Of a DNA stretch of 64,000 bases, positions 20,792 to 30,535 are shown in pieces (position 1 is the first letter of the stretch; every line of letters starts with the position of its first letter). The translations under genes and the position numbers were made by a program. The notes below the pieces were generated by a model. The model was not told where the DNA came from, ran no database searches, and saw only the letters and a list, made by a program, of their open reading frames with translations. This DNA is from Tranzscheliella williamsii (lineage: Eukaryota > Basidiomycota > Ustilaginomycetes > Ustilaginales > Ustilaginaceae): NCBI GenBank assembly GCA_023212725.1, contig JALBYF010000043.1, forward strand, positions 1 to 64,000. Direction: 5' to 3'.

Positions 20792-23584
20792 TCAAGCCAT
20801 TCGACCTTGCTCAAAAGCAGAATTGACTGGCTGGTTGTTCGAGTGGACAGCTCCATCGATGGCAGGCGCTGCCTTATGGGTGTCGAGACCAGCACCAGCC
20901 GTGTTGCCTGGGTTTTGACCAAGGCTAGTGGCACCAGCGCCGGCACCAACAGCAGCGGCACCAGTTCCTGAAGTGAGGCCACTGGGGGCGTGAGTGCCGT
21001 TGGCGGTAGAGTAGGCGTTGCTCGTGTGGCCAGGCTGACCAACACCCTGAGAAGCGGCAGCGGCTACGCCACCGGCAGCAGCACCGGCACCAGCACCGGC
21101 TCCAGCGCCTGCGGCCGAGGTACCGGAGGTGTTGGCTCGGTCACCAGCATTGTTGGGCGACGGCCCGAGGTTCTGTGACTTGGACGACTGCGTGTTCTTG
21201 GGGTCCTTCTGACCTGATGCAACGATCGTGAAGGCGGGCGAATACCAGTCTTTGCTAGAGTTGGTAGGAGCGGCCTTGGCAGCAGCATCGCGCTCATCGA
21301 TCTTCTGGATCCATCCATCGGGGTGACCGAGGTTGGGCAGAATGGAGTTTCGCTTCGAGGTGGCCAGCTTGAAGCTCCCGTCTCCGGTAGGCTTTCTGGA
21401 GTCCGTGTCAGCCTTGCCGAAGGTGTCCTTGAGGGCGTCACCGACACCCTTGCCCTCGATCTCCTTGTTGCGCTCGATTCTGTCACGGAGCTCGACAAGC
21501 TGTCGGTCAAGGTCCTCAAGGCCGTCACGGATACCTTGTTCAGCAGCCTTGGAGATCTGCTTCTTGATGATACCGGTAGCGAGGGGCTTAAGGATCTTGA
21601 TCAGAGTGTCGTGCTTGCTGTCTCGGATGGCAAACTTGAGCTTGTCCACCTTGGCAACAACCGACTTGACGGTGAAGATGTGACGGCTCTTCTTGCCTGC
21701 CGGTGAGCTCGAGGCTTCAAGATGGACGGTGATGGTGAGACCCTTGCCGCCGAGGAATACGTCAGCGGTGCCTCGTTCATTGAGCTTGGGGAAGCCAGCC
21801 TTCTTGTTGAAGAAGAAGTGAACGTCTCGCATGTCGGTCTGAACCTGATGCAACGTCAGCTTAAACGAGTGCTGGTGATGATCTCCCAGCTTGTTGAACT
21901 GCGAGAGCTTCATGTGGTTTCGAATGTCAAGCTCGGTCTGCGAAGGCAGGATGTTGATTGGGTCAATGGCAAGGTTCTCAATGACAAGGTCGACCTGCTT
22001 GTCCGTGTACTCGATTCGCGGAAGAGGAATGAGGCCGACGTTGGTGAGAAGCTCGGGTAGGATTGGGTCGCGAATGTCGCTCCAAAGGTGGGGCTTGAAG
22101 GTCAGATTGCCCTCACCGTTGAGGAAGAGGTCCTTGGTGATCTGCTGAATGTTATCGCCCAGCTTGCGGTTGAGGGGATCACTGTTCATGGATTCGGCAA
22201 AGTAGCTGATCTCTCGGAAGAGGGCATCCTTGTGAGGGACGTACTTGCCCTGGTCTCGCCCGTCTGCGGCGACAAAGAACTTCTTGCCGGCTTCGGTGAG
22301 CTGTTTGGCCTGGGTGTTGGCCTCGTCCTTCATGATGAAGCCAGGCTCCTGAAGACACTTTCGGACGTAAGTGTCGAGGCGCTTGAACCAGTCCCTGAGC
22401 TCAGAGTCGTTGGCGACGTCGGTGTAAAGCTGGTCGACAGCGTCGACAATGGGCTGAGTAGGGGCTCCATTGGCGAAACGCTCCATGAGGCGTCGGAAGG
22501 TCGTCTCGGCGGTGGCCACATTACCTTCGGATCGGACCGTCTTGGCACTCTGAGTAGATTGCTGCGCAACGTGGGAAGCGTGACCCTGGTACTGCTCGAA
22601 GAAGTTGAGGAAGTAGTCCATGGCGTCTTGGTACTCCTTATGACGCTGGCATTCCACGACGATTTTCTTCAGTCGGTAGTAGAACTGATCACGTCGCTCC
22701 TGGGGGAACTTCTCCTTGAGATAGTTGAGCGTCTTGTCCTTCTGTTCGTAGGCCATGTCCTTGTGCTTCTGGGGGATCTTGTCGGAAAGTTGATTGGCCT
22801 TCTGCTTGGTAGCATCAGCAGCAGCTGCCTGGTTCTGGTCCCGCGGTGCGTTGGGGTCGACAGAGTTGGCGACATCCTGAGCATGGGAAGCACCCTCGGT
22901 CTTCACCTGCTCGGCCCGTTGGTTGGCGTTCTCCTTGGCCTCGTCCTTTTTTCTGAGCATATCGGGAATGTCATCGTGGAACTCATTGTCAGGGGCCGGA
23001 TGGTCCACCTTGTTCAGGCGCTCCTCGTCAGGACGAGCGGCCTCGGCAGCCTTGGCAGCGCCATCGGCGAACATGTCGCGACCGATGAAGCCGAGATCCT
23101 GCACCAATTTGCGAGCCTCACCATTGCGGAGGAAAAGGGTGACAAGGTTACGGAAAGCCTCGCCGGCGGTTTCGCCATCTTTCTTGGCATCCGTCGAGGA
23201 AAGAGGAGACTTGATGTTGACATTTCCGGCGACATCAGCTTTGCGTGTTGCATAGAGAAAGTTTTGGAACTCCTCCTCGCCGTTCTTGTTGATGACCATC
23301 TGTCGCGAGGTTTCGATCAGCTCGCGCACGTCCTGAACGAGCTTCTTGCCATCGGGCGAGAGCTTGTCGAGCGATACAGGGGTGCTGGAAAGCGTGTACT
23401 TGAGCGTATCATCGATCTGCTTGTTGTCAGGAAAGCGACCTTCGCGGAAGGCCTGGATGACACCAAACAGCCGCATCTTTCGGTCGACATCGGCATCTTT
23501 CTGCTTGTGGCTGACAGCCGAGGTGACGGCATTGCCGGAGGGGTTCTCCGAAACCTGGCTTACGGCAGCAGGGAGACTAGACAT
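20792..23584 (-). CDS. HAM1-like protein (HAM1_N/HAM1_C, BPI-fold-like)
   Basis: 930 residues, no intron. The N-terminal two thirds show the pattern of the fungal HAM1-like family: helical charged segments (RKMRLFGVIQAFREGRFPDNKQID, LVTLFLRNGEARKLVQDLG), a region around WSDIRDPILPELL and IPLPRIEYTDKQVDLVIENL, then HSFKLTLHQVQTDMRDVHFFF, which is the amphipathic lipid-binding-like core. A coil-prone tract follows (LDRQLVELRDRIERNKEIEGKG). The last 130 residues are Ala/Gly/Asn-rich (GAGAGAGAGAAAGG) and probably disordered. HAM1-like proteins resemble lipid-binding BPI/TULIP folds; in the filamentous fungus Neurospora, ham genes affect hyphal fusion, but I do not infer a direct role. The strong codon bias toward C-ending codons suggests high expression. 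Confidence 0.82.
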   Translation of the reverse strand: MSSLPAAVSQVSENPSGNAVTSAVSHKQKDADVDRKMRLFGVIQAFREGRFPDNKQIDDTLKYTLSSTPVSLDKLSPDGKKLVQDVRELIETSRQMVINKNGEEEFQNFLYATRKADVAGNVNIKSPLSSTDAKKDGETAGEAFRNLVTLFLRNGEARKLVQDLGFIGRDMFADGAAKAAEAARPDEERLNKVDHPAPDNEFHDDIPDMLRKKDEAKENANQRAEQVKTEGASHAQDVANSVDPNAPRDQNQAAAADATKQKANQLSDKIPQKHKDMAYEQKDKTLNYLKEKFPQERRDQFYYRLKKIVVECQRHKEYQDAMDYFLNFFEQYQGHASHVAQQSTQSAKTVRSEGNVATAETTFRRLMERFANGAPTQPIVDAVDQLYTDVANDSELRDWFKRLDTYVRKCLQEPGFIMKDEANTQAKQLTEAGKKFFVAADGRDQGKYVPHKDALFREISYFAESMNSDPLNRKLGDNIQQITKDLFLNGEGNLTFKPHLWSDIRDPILPELLTNVGLIPLPRIEYTDKQVDLVIENLAIDPINILPSQTELDIRNHMKLSQFNKLGDHHQHSFKLTLHQVQTDMRDVHFFFNKKAGFPKLNERGTADVFLGGKGLTITVHLEASSSPAGKKSRHIFTVKSVVAKVDKLKFAIRDSKHDTLIKILKPLATGIIKKQISKAAEQGIRDGLEDLDRQLVELRDRIERNKEIEGKGVGDALKDTFGKADTDSRKPTGDGSFKLATSKRNSILPNLGHPDGWIQKIDERDAAAKAAPTNSSKDWYSPAFTIVASGQKDPKNTQSSKSQNLGPSPNNAGDRANTSGTSAAGAGAGAGAGAAAGGVAAAASQGVGQPGHTSNAYSTANGTHAPSGLTSGTGAAAVGAGAGATSLGQNPGNTAGAGLDTHKAAPAIDGAVHSNNQPVNSAFEQGRMA

Positions 23585-25490
23585 GTTGAAGCTGGTCAGA
23601 TCTAGACAAAGGTGAGCGTCGTGGCAACAAGGTAACCGGCTCTACCTGGTCGAGTAGAAAGTGTTTGTCGCTGCTGAGGAGTTGAGCTAGCGAGGCGTGA
23701 TTGTGAGTATCGCAGTGAACCAAGACAGGTGTGCGATAGTCGTAGAGAGTATGAAAAGGCAGATATGTGAGGATATCTGCTGTGGTATCAAAGAGATTCT
23801 GGTATGAAGTTGTGTGATTCGAAGGGCGGATGGAAGAAACAACCTGGTGGTGGGGATGAACCTATATAGTTCCGATGACGTTGAGAAACGCTGGATGAAG
23901 TGTGCGGGCGCTGGAGAAAAGCGCACGCCGAGATGCTCAAGTTTGGCGAGGCAAGATGACGATGCGGTTGGGAGCTGAGCAAGCAATGCACCCCGCTGTC
24001 ATGGCCTAACGGCAAAGGGAAGAGGAAAAGCAGAGGCAAGGCAGAGGCAGTCGAGCAGTGTTTGGTCACAGGCAGACTGGGGGTGAAAACGACGGGACGG
24101 GGCAATGGCGTAGATGGGCAGGCAATGTGACTAAGGAAACGAAGAACCGATGATGCTCGGACCAGCAAGCTGACGTTTGGCAGAGACCGACCGAAAATGG
24201 AAGGTGCAAGAACGCAGTCGGGCACCACCGCCTACAGTTGCCACTCAAGTTCGCTGAGGCACGATGCTGGAAAGTAAAGGCAAGTAGTGGTCGCTCTGCT
24301 CACACGCCACTGTGATAGGATAGTAACTGACTGTGACTGTGACTGCGATTTGTGTGACTGAGTGACTGAGTGACTTACACGGATCACGCGAACGTAAGCC
24401 CGGATTTGGACGCGCAATGTGGAGGCAAAGTGGGTTCATGGAAGAAAACTTGGAGCAGAAGGCAAAGACTGGTCGAGTGCCTTCCGATGTTGGTGCGGTT
24501 TGCCGGTTTTTCGGATTTTCGTCACGGCACAGCTTAGCTGCATGTGTCAAGCATATCCGCCTAGTGAACGTCGCATCTCGCAGCGGCAGATTTGGCATCG
24601 AAAGCCACAGTTGTGGGTGGTCAACGTAGATCCGTCCTAACACCCACACTCACACTTCTAACGGTTGTCTTACCCTCGTTCCACTTTTCAGTGGTTCTGG
24701 AATGGAGATGCCGCGGCACAGTCGCAGTACGTTTCATACTGTGGAAGCCACGGTTGAGCCCTGCGCGCGCCTGCGCCAATTTGCCCAAGGAGACCTTGCC
24801 TCGACGCAGCAGTGTGAGTGAGTACCAAGGCAAGCTGTTTGTCTTGGTCGCCGTTGATCCTTGTAGAACTGGGTGGGTCCGCGTGCCGACGTTGTTCCAT
24901 CGTGTAAGCCTGCTTGGTCGGTAGCCCATTTTCGGATTGCGTCACCATGCACCTGGCTGATTCTGCGCTCCGTGGCGACTGTCAACAGGGCGCTATGTGT
25001 TCCGCCACACCGTGTTGCCGCTCCTCGCATGGCGAGTCCACTGTACGTGCAGACATGTGCGTAATTTGTTTGCACCGGCCGAGTTCATGTTGACGAGGCG
25101 CCAGGGTCCGATGACGACGGCCGCGTTGCGCGACAGTTGAAAATCAGCAACCGATGGCAGAGATTACGGCTGTCCCTGTAACTGCAACGACGGGGGTGCG
25201 CTCGCGCCGATACAGTAGCTGCAGCGAGTCAGCGCGCGCTTTCGCGTCTCGGCCGGGACGTGCTCAGGTACGCGCACCGCGCGCTTAGGCATCAACGCGC
25301 TTGGCCGCTGCAAGCTGCATTCGAGCGCGGTCAGGCACATCCCGGCCTGCACCGCAGCGCCATCCTCCACTCAGGCGTGTATTTCACTTAATTGAGGCGT
25401 GCTAATCTACGTACGGAAGGTGGAAGTTCAGAAGGATGTGGGTGGGGCGGTCGCACGGCGGCCGATGCTGGCTGCGTGTGTGCGTGCTGC
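23585..25490. other. Intergenic between HAM1-like promoter and VPS10 3' end
   Basis: 1.9 kb. Apart from one GTGACT repeat near 24.33 kb there is no feature I can support; small ORFs on both strands lack domains and codon bias. Confidence 0.5.
24326..24375. repeat. Imperfect GTGACT hexamer repeat
   Basis: A tract of repeated GTGACT/GAGTGACT units in the upstream region of the HAM1-like gene. It is a simple repeat with no evident coding role. Confidence 0.75.
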
Positions 25491-28400
25491 TTAGCGGTCC
25501 GGCTCGTCCTCCTCGTAGTTGCGAAGGATAGCTGCGTCTTCGTCGGTGGAAAGATGGCGGTAGCCTCCGTAGGCGCCTCGGGCGCGGTTGGCTCGGCCGC
25601 GAAGGAAGGGAAGGTGGTCGGGGGCGAGCTCGCGAACGCGGGCGGCGGTGGCACTGAGGACGCCGAGAACGAAGCGGGGGACAGAGGCGAGGTTCTGGAC
25701 CAGCTCCGAATCGCGGCCGTACAGGCGGTTCGAGGCGTCGGGCAGCCGGATCCGCCCGGCGGCGCCGCGCGCGCGCGCCTGCTGCCGCGTCCACCAGTAG
25801 CCCACAAGCCCCGCCAGCCCGACGGGACAGAGAAGCACCGTGGACCACCAAAGCAGGCCGTGGCCGCCAAGGTTGTTGCTGCACGCGTGGCGCGCGCCCC
25901 GGTCCAGCCGCGTACCACCGGTGCATGATGAGTAGGGAATCTTGCGCATGTTGGTGCGTTCATACCAGTACCCGTCGTTGCCCTCCGCCCAACACTGGCC
26001 GATCTCGTCCGTAGCGATCGCCGTGGCACCCGGGTACAGCACGCACTCCCCCGAGCCGTCGCGGTAGTGATTGAACTCGCACTCGAAATCCGCCTCCGTG
26101 CACGCACAGTTGCGGCTGACATTGTGCGGCTGCACAATCTGCTCGCCCACGTAGCACTCGGCCCGTCGCTTGCGTCGGTAGTAGTGCGTTTGTCGGCCAA
26201 ACAGACACCGCTCCACCCGTTCGTCACTGGGTGACCACAGCTCAAAGTCATCCAACTCGGGGTGAGCCACATTGAGCTGGCACTTGCGCGGTTGCAGCGC
26301 TGAAAAGTCCACGTAAACAGCCACACTTTTCGTGGCTGACCCGCTCGGTGTGCCGAGCAGGATAAACTTCCGATGCGTGTCCTCGGGCACCGTCAGGATC
26401 TGGTCGATTCGCATCTTGTCTTTAAACTGGTAGGAACCCCAGCTGAGACCCTCATCCAGCGTATACAGCACCGCGTCGGTGGCTTCCTCATCATTAACCA
26501 GAATAATGATCGAGCCCTGATCGCCAAACTCCCATTTGTGCGCATCCTTGTGCACCTCTTCCCAAGAGAAGCCACCATCTCGCGTGAGAAAGGTATCTGA
26601 GTCTCGGTAGGGCGACAGCTTTTTCCCGACATTGCCGACGCCCATCATCAGGCCCACCGCCGAAGGACTGCTGAAGGTGGCCCTGGGGTCGTCCCGCTCG
26701 GTAAAGCCATGAATATGCAGCGAGCAACCGACTTGATTGCATTCGTATGGCTGCTCGTACACGTCGCGGGACGGCGGAACAAGCGGCTTCCACCTCCCCC
26801 CGTCGTTGTGAGTGATCTTGGTGACCAGATCTTTCTGGCGAGAGACAGAGGCATCGTCTGGGTTGCTAACCACATTGACCATTGCCACACCATCCAGTCC
26901 GAGCATTTTTTCAAAGTCGACATATCCCTTGCTGTTCCTGTTGACAAAGTCAAGCGACTGCGCGTAAAATGTCCCGTTCGAGTTGCTCTTCAGCAGCGTT
27001 CCCCATTCCGAGCCGGCCTCGCTGTGAGTGGTAAAGTGTAGGAAGATCGCGTCTGTCACCGAATCCAGCACCGTGTAAGCTCGTGTCCCCAGGTCCATTC
27101 CGGCTGGGAAGTGGATCACGGCGAAATTGCGGCCATTGAGCGAGACTTGCAGCCTCAGACTTGGCGGCGAAGAGGATGCGAGGTATTCAGCCACGATCAA
27201 GTACTGCTCGAAGACGGCGAAGCCGATGATGGCGTCGAATATGGTTGTCTTCGTCTTGTAGAATTCGTCGCCTCGTATGAGCTGTAACTTGTTGCCGGCT
27301 GAGAAGTCTCTCTGGTTTCCCTTTTTGTCCTGATAGCTTTCGCAGAATATGGACCTAGGATCCATCTGAAGGCGTTTGTCGCGCGCCCAGGAGCAGGTAC
27401 GGACGTACGAGTCAATTTTCTTCCATCCGCCTCCATTATTGATAGAGTAGAACGCTTCAGCGTGGCAGTCCTTTCCAGTAGCGAAGGTGCACTCCCTACT
27501 ACCGGTCCAGATCAAGTAGTCCGACCTATCAGGATGAAAGTCCAGGATTGGGATGCCGAGGCCATTGGCTGGCAACGGTGCTGTGAACCAATCCCACGTC
27601 GATCCTTGGTTTTTGGTGTAGTAGACCTTCTGGCCCGCTGTTACAAGGTAGCCGCGGCGCTTATCGTAAGCATGGACGGCCATCGTAAGGAACCGGGTAT
27701 CGCCGCTTGCCGGCGGCCCCTCCGAAACGAGCTGCTTCCAGGAGTAACCGTCGTTCAACGACTGAAAGATGCTGCCATCCGCCAGCTGTACGAGCACACT
27801 GGATGACTCGGGAAAGTAAAGCTTGTCCACCACCAGCGACGGAAACTCGAACGTTCTGTGCAGGATCTTTCCCGCCTCGGGGACGCCCTTGCCGCTACAA
27901 GGCTTCTTGACTTTCTCATCTAATCGAATTCCCTTACCGGCATCACAAGTGTTGCCAGGGATCTTGCGGTAACCCGAAGAGCCCATGTAAGTCTCGTCCG
28001 GATTGGCACATGCACCCGCAGGCACATGTTCATCGCCCGTAGGGACGCAGACTTTCGCGCTGTCCAGAACGAATCCGAAATCGCATTCGTAGTCGGCCTT
28101 GGTACAGGGGCACGGTTCCTCTTTGCCTTCAGGGTCATGGAACTTGTCTTGTACGAAACAGTCCGCGTCCGGCTTTCTGCGTTTGTACCATTGCTTATGG
28201 CCCATAAGGCAGCTGTGATCGGCAGCACCTTGGGCATACCACTTCTCCATATCCCCTTCTCCACACTTCCGCTTCTTCATCGCCGCAAAATCGAGAAAGA
28301 CACCGACATTGCGCTCTTTTCCCCCCGCATCGCCACGTGTTTGGGTTCCGACCAGGAAGAACTTGAGTGACGTACTGTCGGGTAAGGTGGTCAACACTTT

Positions 28401-29990
28401 GGCTCGCATCTTAACGCCTAAGCTGAGTCTCTTCCAATCCTTGCCGAAGTTGGTTGAGTAGGAGATGTGGTCGGTGACATCTTCGTCATCGACCATAACC
28501 AGAACCGAGCCCTGGTCACCGAATTCGTACTTGTGAGCATCGCGCGATACCATACGCCAAGTCCTGCCGGCATCAGTGCTGAGGAAAGTATCGCAGTCCT
28601 CGTACGGCTTCAGGCCTCGGCCGACCGTACCAACACCCATAACGAAGCCTGGCGCGGTCGAGGAAAAGACCTTGCCAATGTTGGTTTTTCCAACCACCGA
28701 CCAAAGATGTAGTGCGCAGTTTTCAGCGTCGTTTGGATCGCAGTCCAACTTCTTGCCTTCATGATCGACGCCGGGAGCCTTAACAGAGTGCCAGCTGCTG
28801 CCGTCATCAAATGTGATCTTGGAGCGAATGGCGCTGTCCGACGGATCCTGCACGTTGGCTATTCCAACACCCTCGATGTTCATGAGGTGCTCGAAGTCGA
28901 CAAGACCCTGTGCCGTACGGCGCGTGCCACCAAGACTTTCAACAAATTGCGTCCCTGTGCTGTCGCTGGTAAAGAGGACACCCGTATTGTCGTAGACTGA
29001 GTCGACCACATCAACCATAAGGGAGTGAGTTGTGCTGTCGACAATGGTGTATGCATTCTCTCTCAATTCCGACCCATGCGGGAACTTGGCCTTTTCCCAC
29101 TTGACGCCATCTCGGCTGACGAAAAGTGCCATCTCTGTGCCAGACTTGCTGGAGCCTTGGGAATCGCGCAGTGCCGTCACCAGAAACTTCTTGGACGGTC
29201 CAAGGCCAGCAAACATCTTAGCATTCCGCCCCATATCCAGTTCGACCATCTTTCTGGTCTTGAAGAAGTCGTCTGATTGAAAGAGCCTGGTGGTGCTGCC
29301 CGTGGTCGGATTGGCCGCTGCATCTTGTGAAGGCGCGTCCTCCCAGGCTATGCAAAAGATTCTGTTCATGGCATCTTGGTGTGTCTCCATCTCTGGTGTG
29401 GCTTTAGCCCAATTGCAGTGCATCGCATACTCGATCAGAGGCTGAGGGTTCGAAGCAAAAGCGTTTGTGGTGTAGTAGGCCTCATCGTGGCAGATCCTGC
29501 CGCCCCAAGGAGTCCACATGGAACACTTTTTACCCATAAAGATGATCGATTCCCAGTGCTTTTCGTCCGCATGGAACTCCAGGGGGGCCCCCATGCGTAC
29601 CGCTGGTGCCTCTGGCGTCGAAAATTTCTGCCAAGACTTGCCTCGATCGATCGAACGCCAATGCGTCTTGTCACGGGAGAGGATAAAGGCTTGCTTGGTG
29701 TCATAAGGATGCGGGACGAGCATGGCAGCCTTGCCCTTGGACTCGCCTTCGATGATGGACCATGACATGCCCTCATTCTCACTACGATAGACAACTCCTT
29801 GGGTTGCATCGTGATACAAGGCCACTGTGCTATCGTCAAAGTAGGTGATCTTGGATGGTAGATGAGAGAACCGGTTGATTTGAACACCAGGTTCGGCAGC
29901 GACAGCCGCGTCGATTAGAGCAAGGAGACCGATGACTAACGATGCTAACAAGATGACGGCCAGGCGCCCTGCGCGCCTCGGACTCGTCAT
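25491..29990 (-). CDS. VPS10: Vacuolar protein sorting receptor VPS10 (sortilin family)
   Basis: 1499 residues. Signal peptide (VILLASLVIGLLALIDAAVA, about 11-31), then two VPS10 beta-propeller domains in tandem (about 35-690 and 720-1370), with repeated Asp-box-like SxDxGxxW turns (SIDRGKSWQKF, STDAGRTWRMV, TRDGGFSWEEV), each followed by a cysteine-rich 10CC-like region (CPCTKADYECDFGF; CACTEADFECEFN). One transmembrane helix near 1377-1399 (LLWWSTVLLCPVGLAGLVGYWW) and a cytosolic tail of about 100 residues follow. Vps10 ferries soluble hydrolases such as carboxypeptidase Y from late Golgi to endosome and is recycled by retromer. The tail carries YRHL and an acidic EDAAIL sequence plus an acidic end, consistent with adaptor/retromer sorting. 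Yeast Vps10 has the same two-domain layout and similar length. Confidence 0.95.
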   Translation of the reverse strand: MTSPRRAGRLAVILLASLVIGLLALIDAAVAAEPGVQINRFSHLPSKITYFDDSTVALYHDATQGVVYRSENEGMSWSIIEGESKGKAAMLVPHPYDTKQAFILSRDKTHWRSIDRGKSWQKFSTPEAPAVRMGAPLEFHADEKHWESIIFMGKKCSMWTPWGGRICHDEAYYTTNAFASNPQPLIEYAMHCNWAKATPEMETHQDAMNRIFCIAWEDAPSQDAAANPTTGSTTRLFQSDDFFKTRKMVELDMGRNAKMFAGLGPSKKFLVTALRDSQGSSKSGTEMALFVSRDGVKWEKAKFPHGSELRENAYTIVDSTTHSLMVDVVDSVYDNTGVLFTSDSTGTQFVESLGGTRRTAQGLVDFEHLMNIEGVGIANVQDPSDSAIRSKITFDDGSSWHSVKAPGVDHEGKKLDCDPNDAENCALHLWSVVGKTNIGKVFSSTAPGFVMGVGTVGRGLKPYEDCDTFLSTDAGRTWRMVSRDAHKYEFGDQGSVLVMVDDEDVTDHISYSTNFGKDWKRLSLGVKMRAKVLTTLPDSTSLKFFLVGTQTRGDAGGKERNVGVFLDFAAMKKRKCGEGDMEKWYAQGAADHSCLMGHKQWYKRRKPDADCFVQDKFHDPEGKEEPCPCTKADYECDFGFVLDSAKVCVPTGDEHVPAGACANPDETYMGSSGYRKIPGNTCDAGKGIRLDEKVKKPCSGKGVPEAGKILHRTFEFPSLVVDKLYFPESSSVLVQLADGSIFQSLNDGYSWKQLVSEGPPASGDTRFLTMAVHAYDKRRGYLVTAGQKVYYTKNQGSTWDWFTAPLPANGLGIPILDFHPDRSDYLIWTGSRECTFATGKDCHAEAFYSINNGGGWKKIDSYVRTCSWARDKRLQMDPRSIFCESYQDKKGNQRDFSAGNKLQLIRGDEFYKTKTTIFDAIIGFAVFEQYLIVAEYLASSSPPSLRLQVSLNGRNFAVIHFPAGMDLGTRAYTVLDSVTDAIFLHFTTHSEAGSEWGTLLKSNSNGTFYAQSLDFVNRNSKGYVDFEKMLGLDGVAMVNVVSNPDDASVSRQKDLVTKITHNDGGRWKPLVPPSRDVYEQPYECNQVGCSLHIHGFTERDDPRATFSSPSAVGLMMGVGNVGKKLSPYRDSDTFLTRDGGFSWEEVHKDAHKWEFGDQGSIIILVNDEEATDAVLYTLDEGLSWGSYQFKDKMRIDQILTVPEDTHRKFILLGTPSGSATKSVAVYVDFSALQPRKCQLNVAHPELDDFELWSPSDERVERCLFGRQTHYYRRKRRAECYVGEQIVQPHNVSRNCACTEADFECEFNHYRDGSGECVLYPGATAIATDEIGQCWAEGNDGYWYERTNMRKIPYSSCTGGTRLDRGARHACSNNLGGHGLLWWSTVLLCPVGLAGLVGYWWTRQQARARGAAGRIRLPDASNRLYGRDSELVQNLASVPRFVLGVLSATAARVRELAPDHLPFLRGRANRARGAYGGYRHLSTDEDAAILRNYEEDEPDR

Positions 29991-30535
29991 GATCCCACGC
30001 TTTTATCCAGATCCGCGCAAACAGTCGTACGGCGATCCGAGCAAGTATCCAAGCTCGACTCACAGCGGCATGAGGACAGCGCCGTGAAAAGACCAGGCGA
30101 GAAGCGAGTGACTGTAGCGACAGAGAGGAGCAGGAGCCGTGCTGGACGCTTTGGAAGCAGTGGGTTAAGAACTTGATCTCGCAAAAGAAGAAGCTGAAAT
30201 GCGTACAACGTCGAAGGGCACTCTGAGGTGGCCCAACCGTCTTGCAAGGGGACCCAACTGTTGAATTGTGATTCCATCGCGAATCCAAGCATCGGTGAAT
30301 CTCAAGTCGCGTCTTGCCCGATAATTGACGGGCCCGATCTGTGTAGAACAGATACCGATGAGACGAGGGAGGCTTAGATCTTTAACATAGACCCCGTGCA
30401 TAGACGATACAAATACAGTGGTAGATTGGGGCTCAGAGTGATGTTCAAGGTAAAGAAAGGGGTGAAAGTTGCAGAGTGGCGCGGTTACTGGTACTGTATG
30501 CATTGTATGCGTTGAGCTCGGGTGTCCAAAATCCA
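29991..30535. other. Intergenic: VPS10 promoter and RLM1-like 3' flank
   Basis: 545 bases. Nothing beyond flanking regulatory sequence is recognised. Confidence 0.5.

Noticed and set aside
22088..23605. 505-residue plus-strand ORF antisense to the HAM1-like gene
   Set aside because: It is the mirror of a strongly codon-biased gene; composition is Leu/Val/Gly-rich with no domain, while the minus-strand frame has a clear family match.
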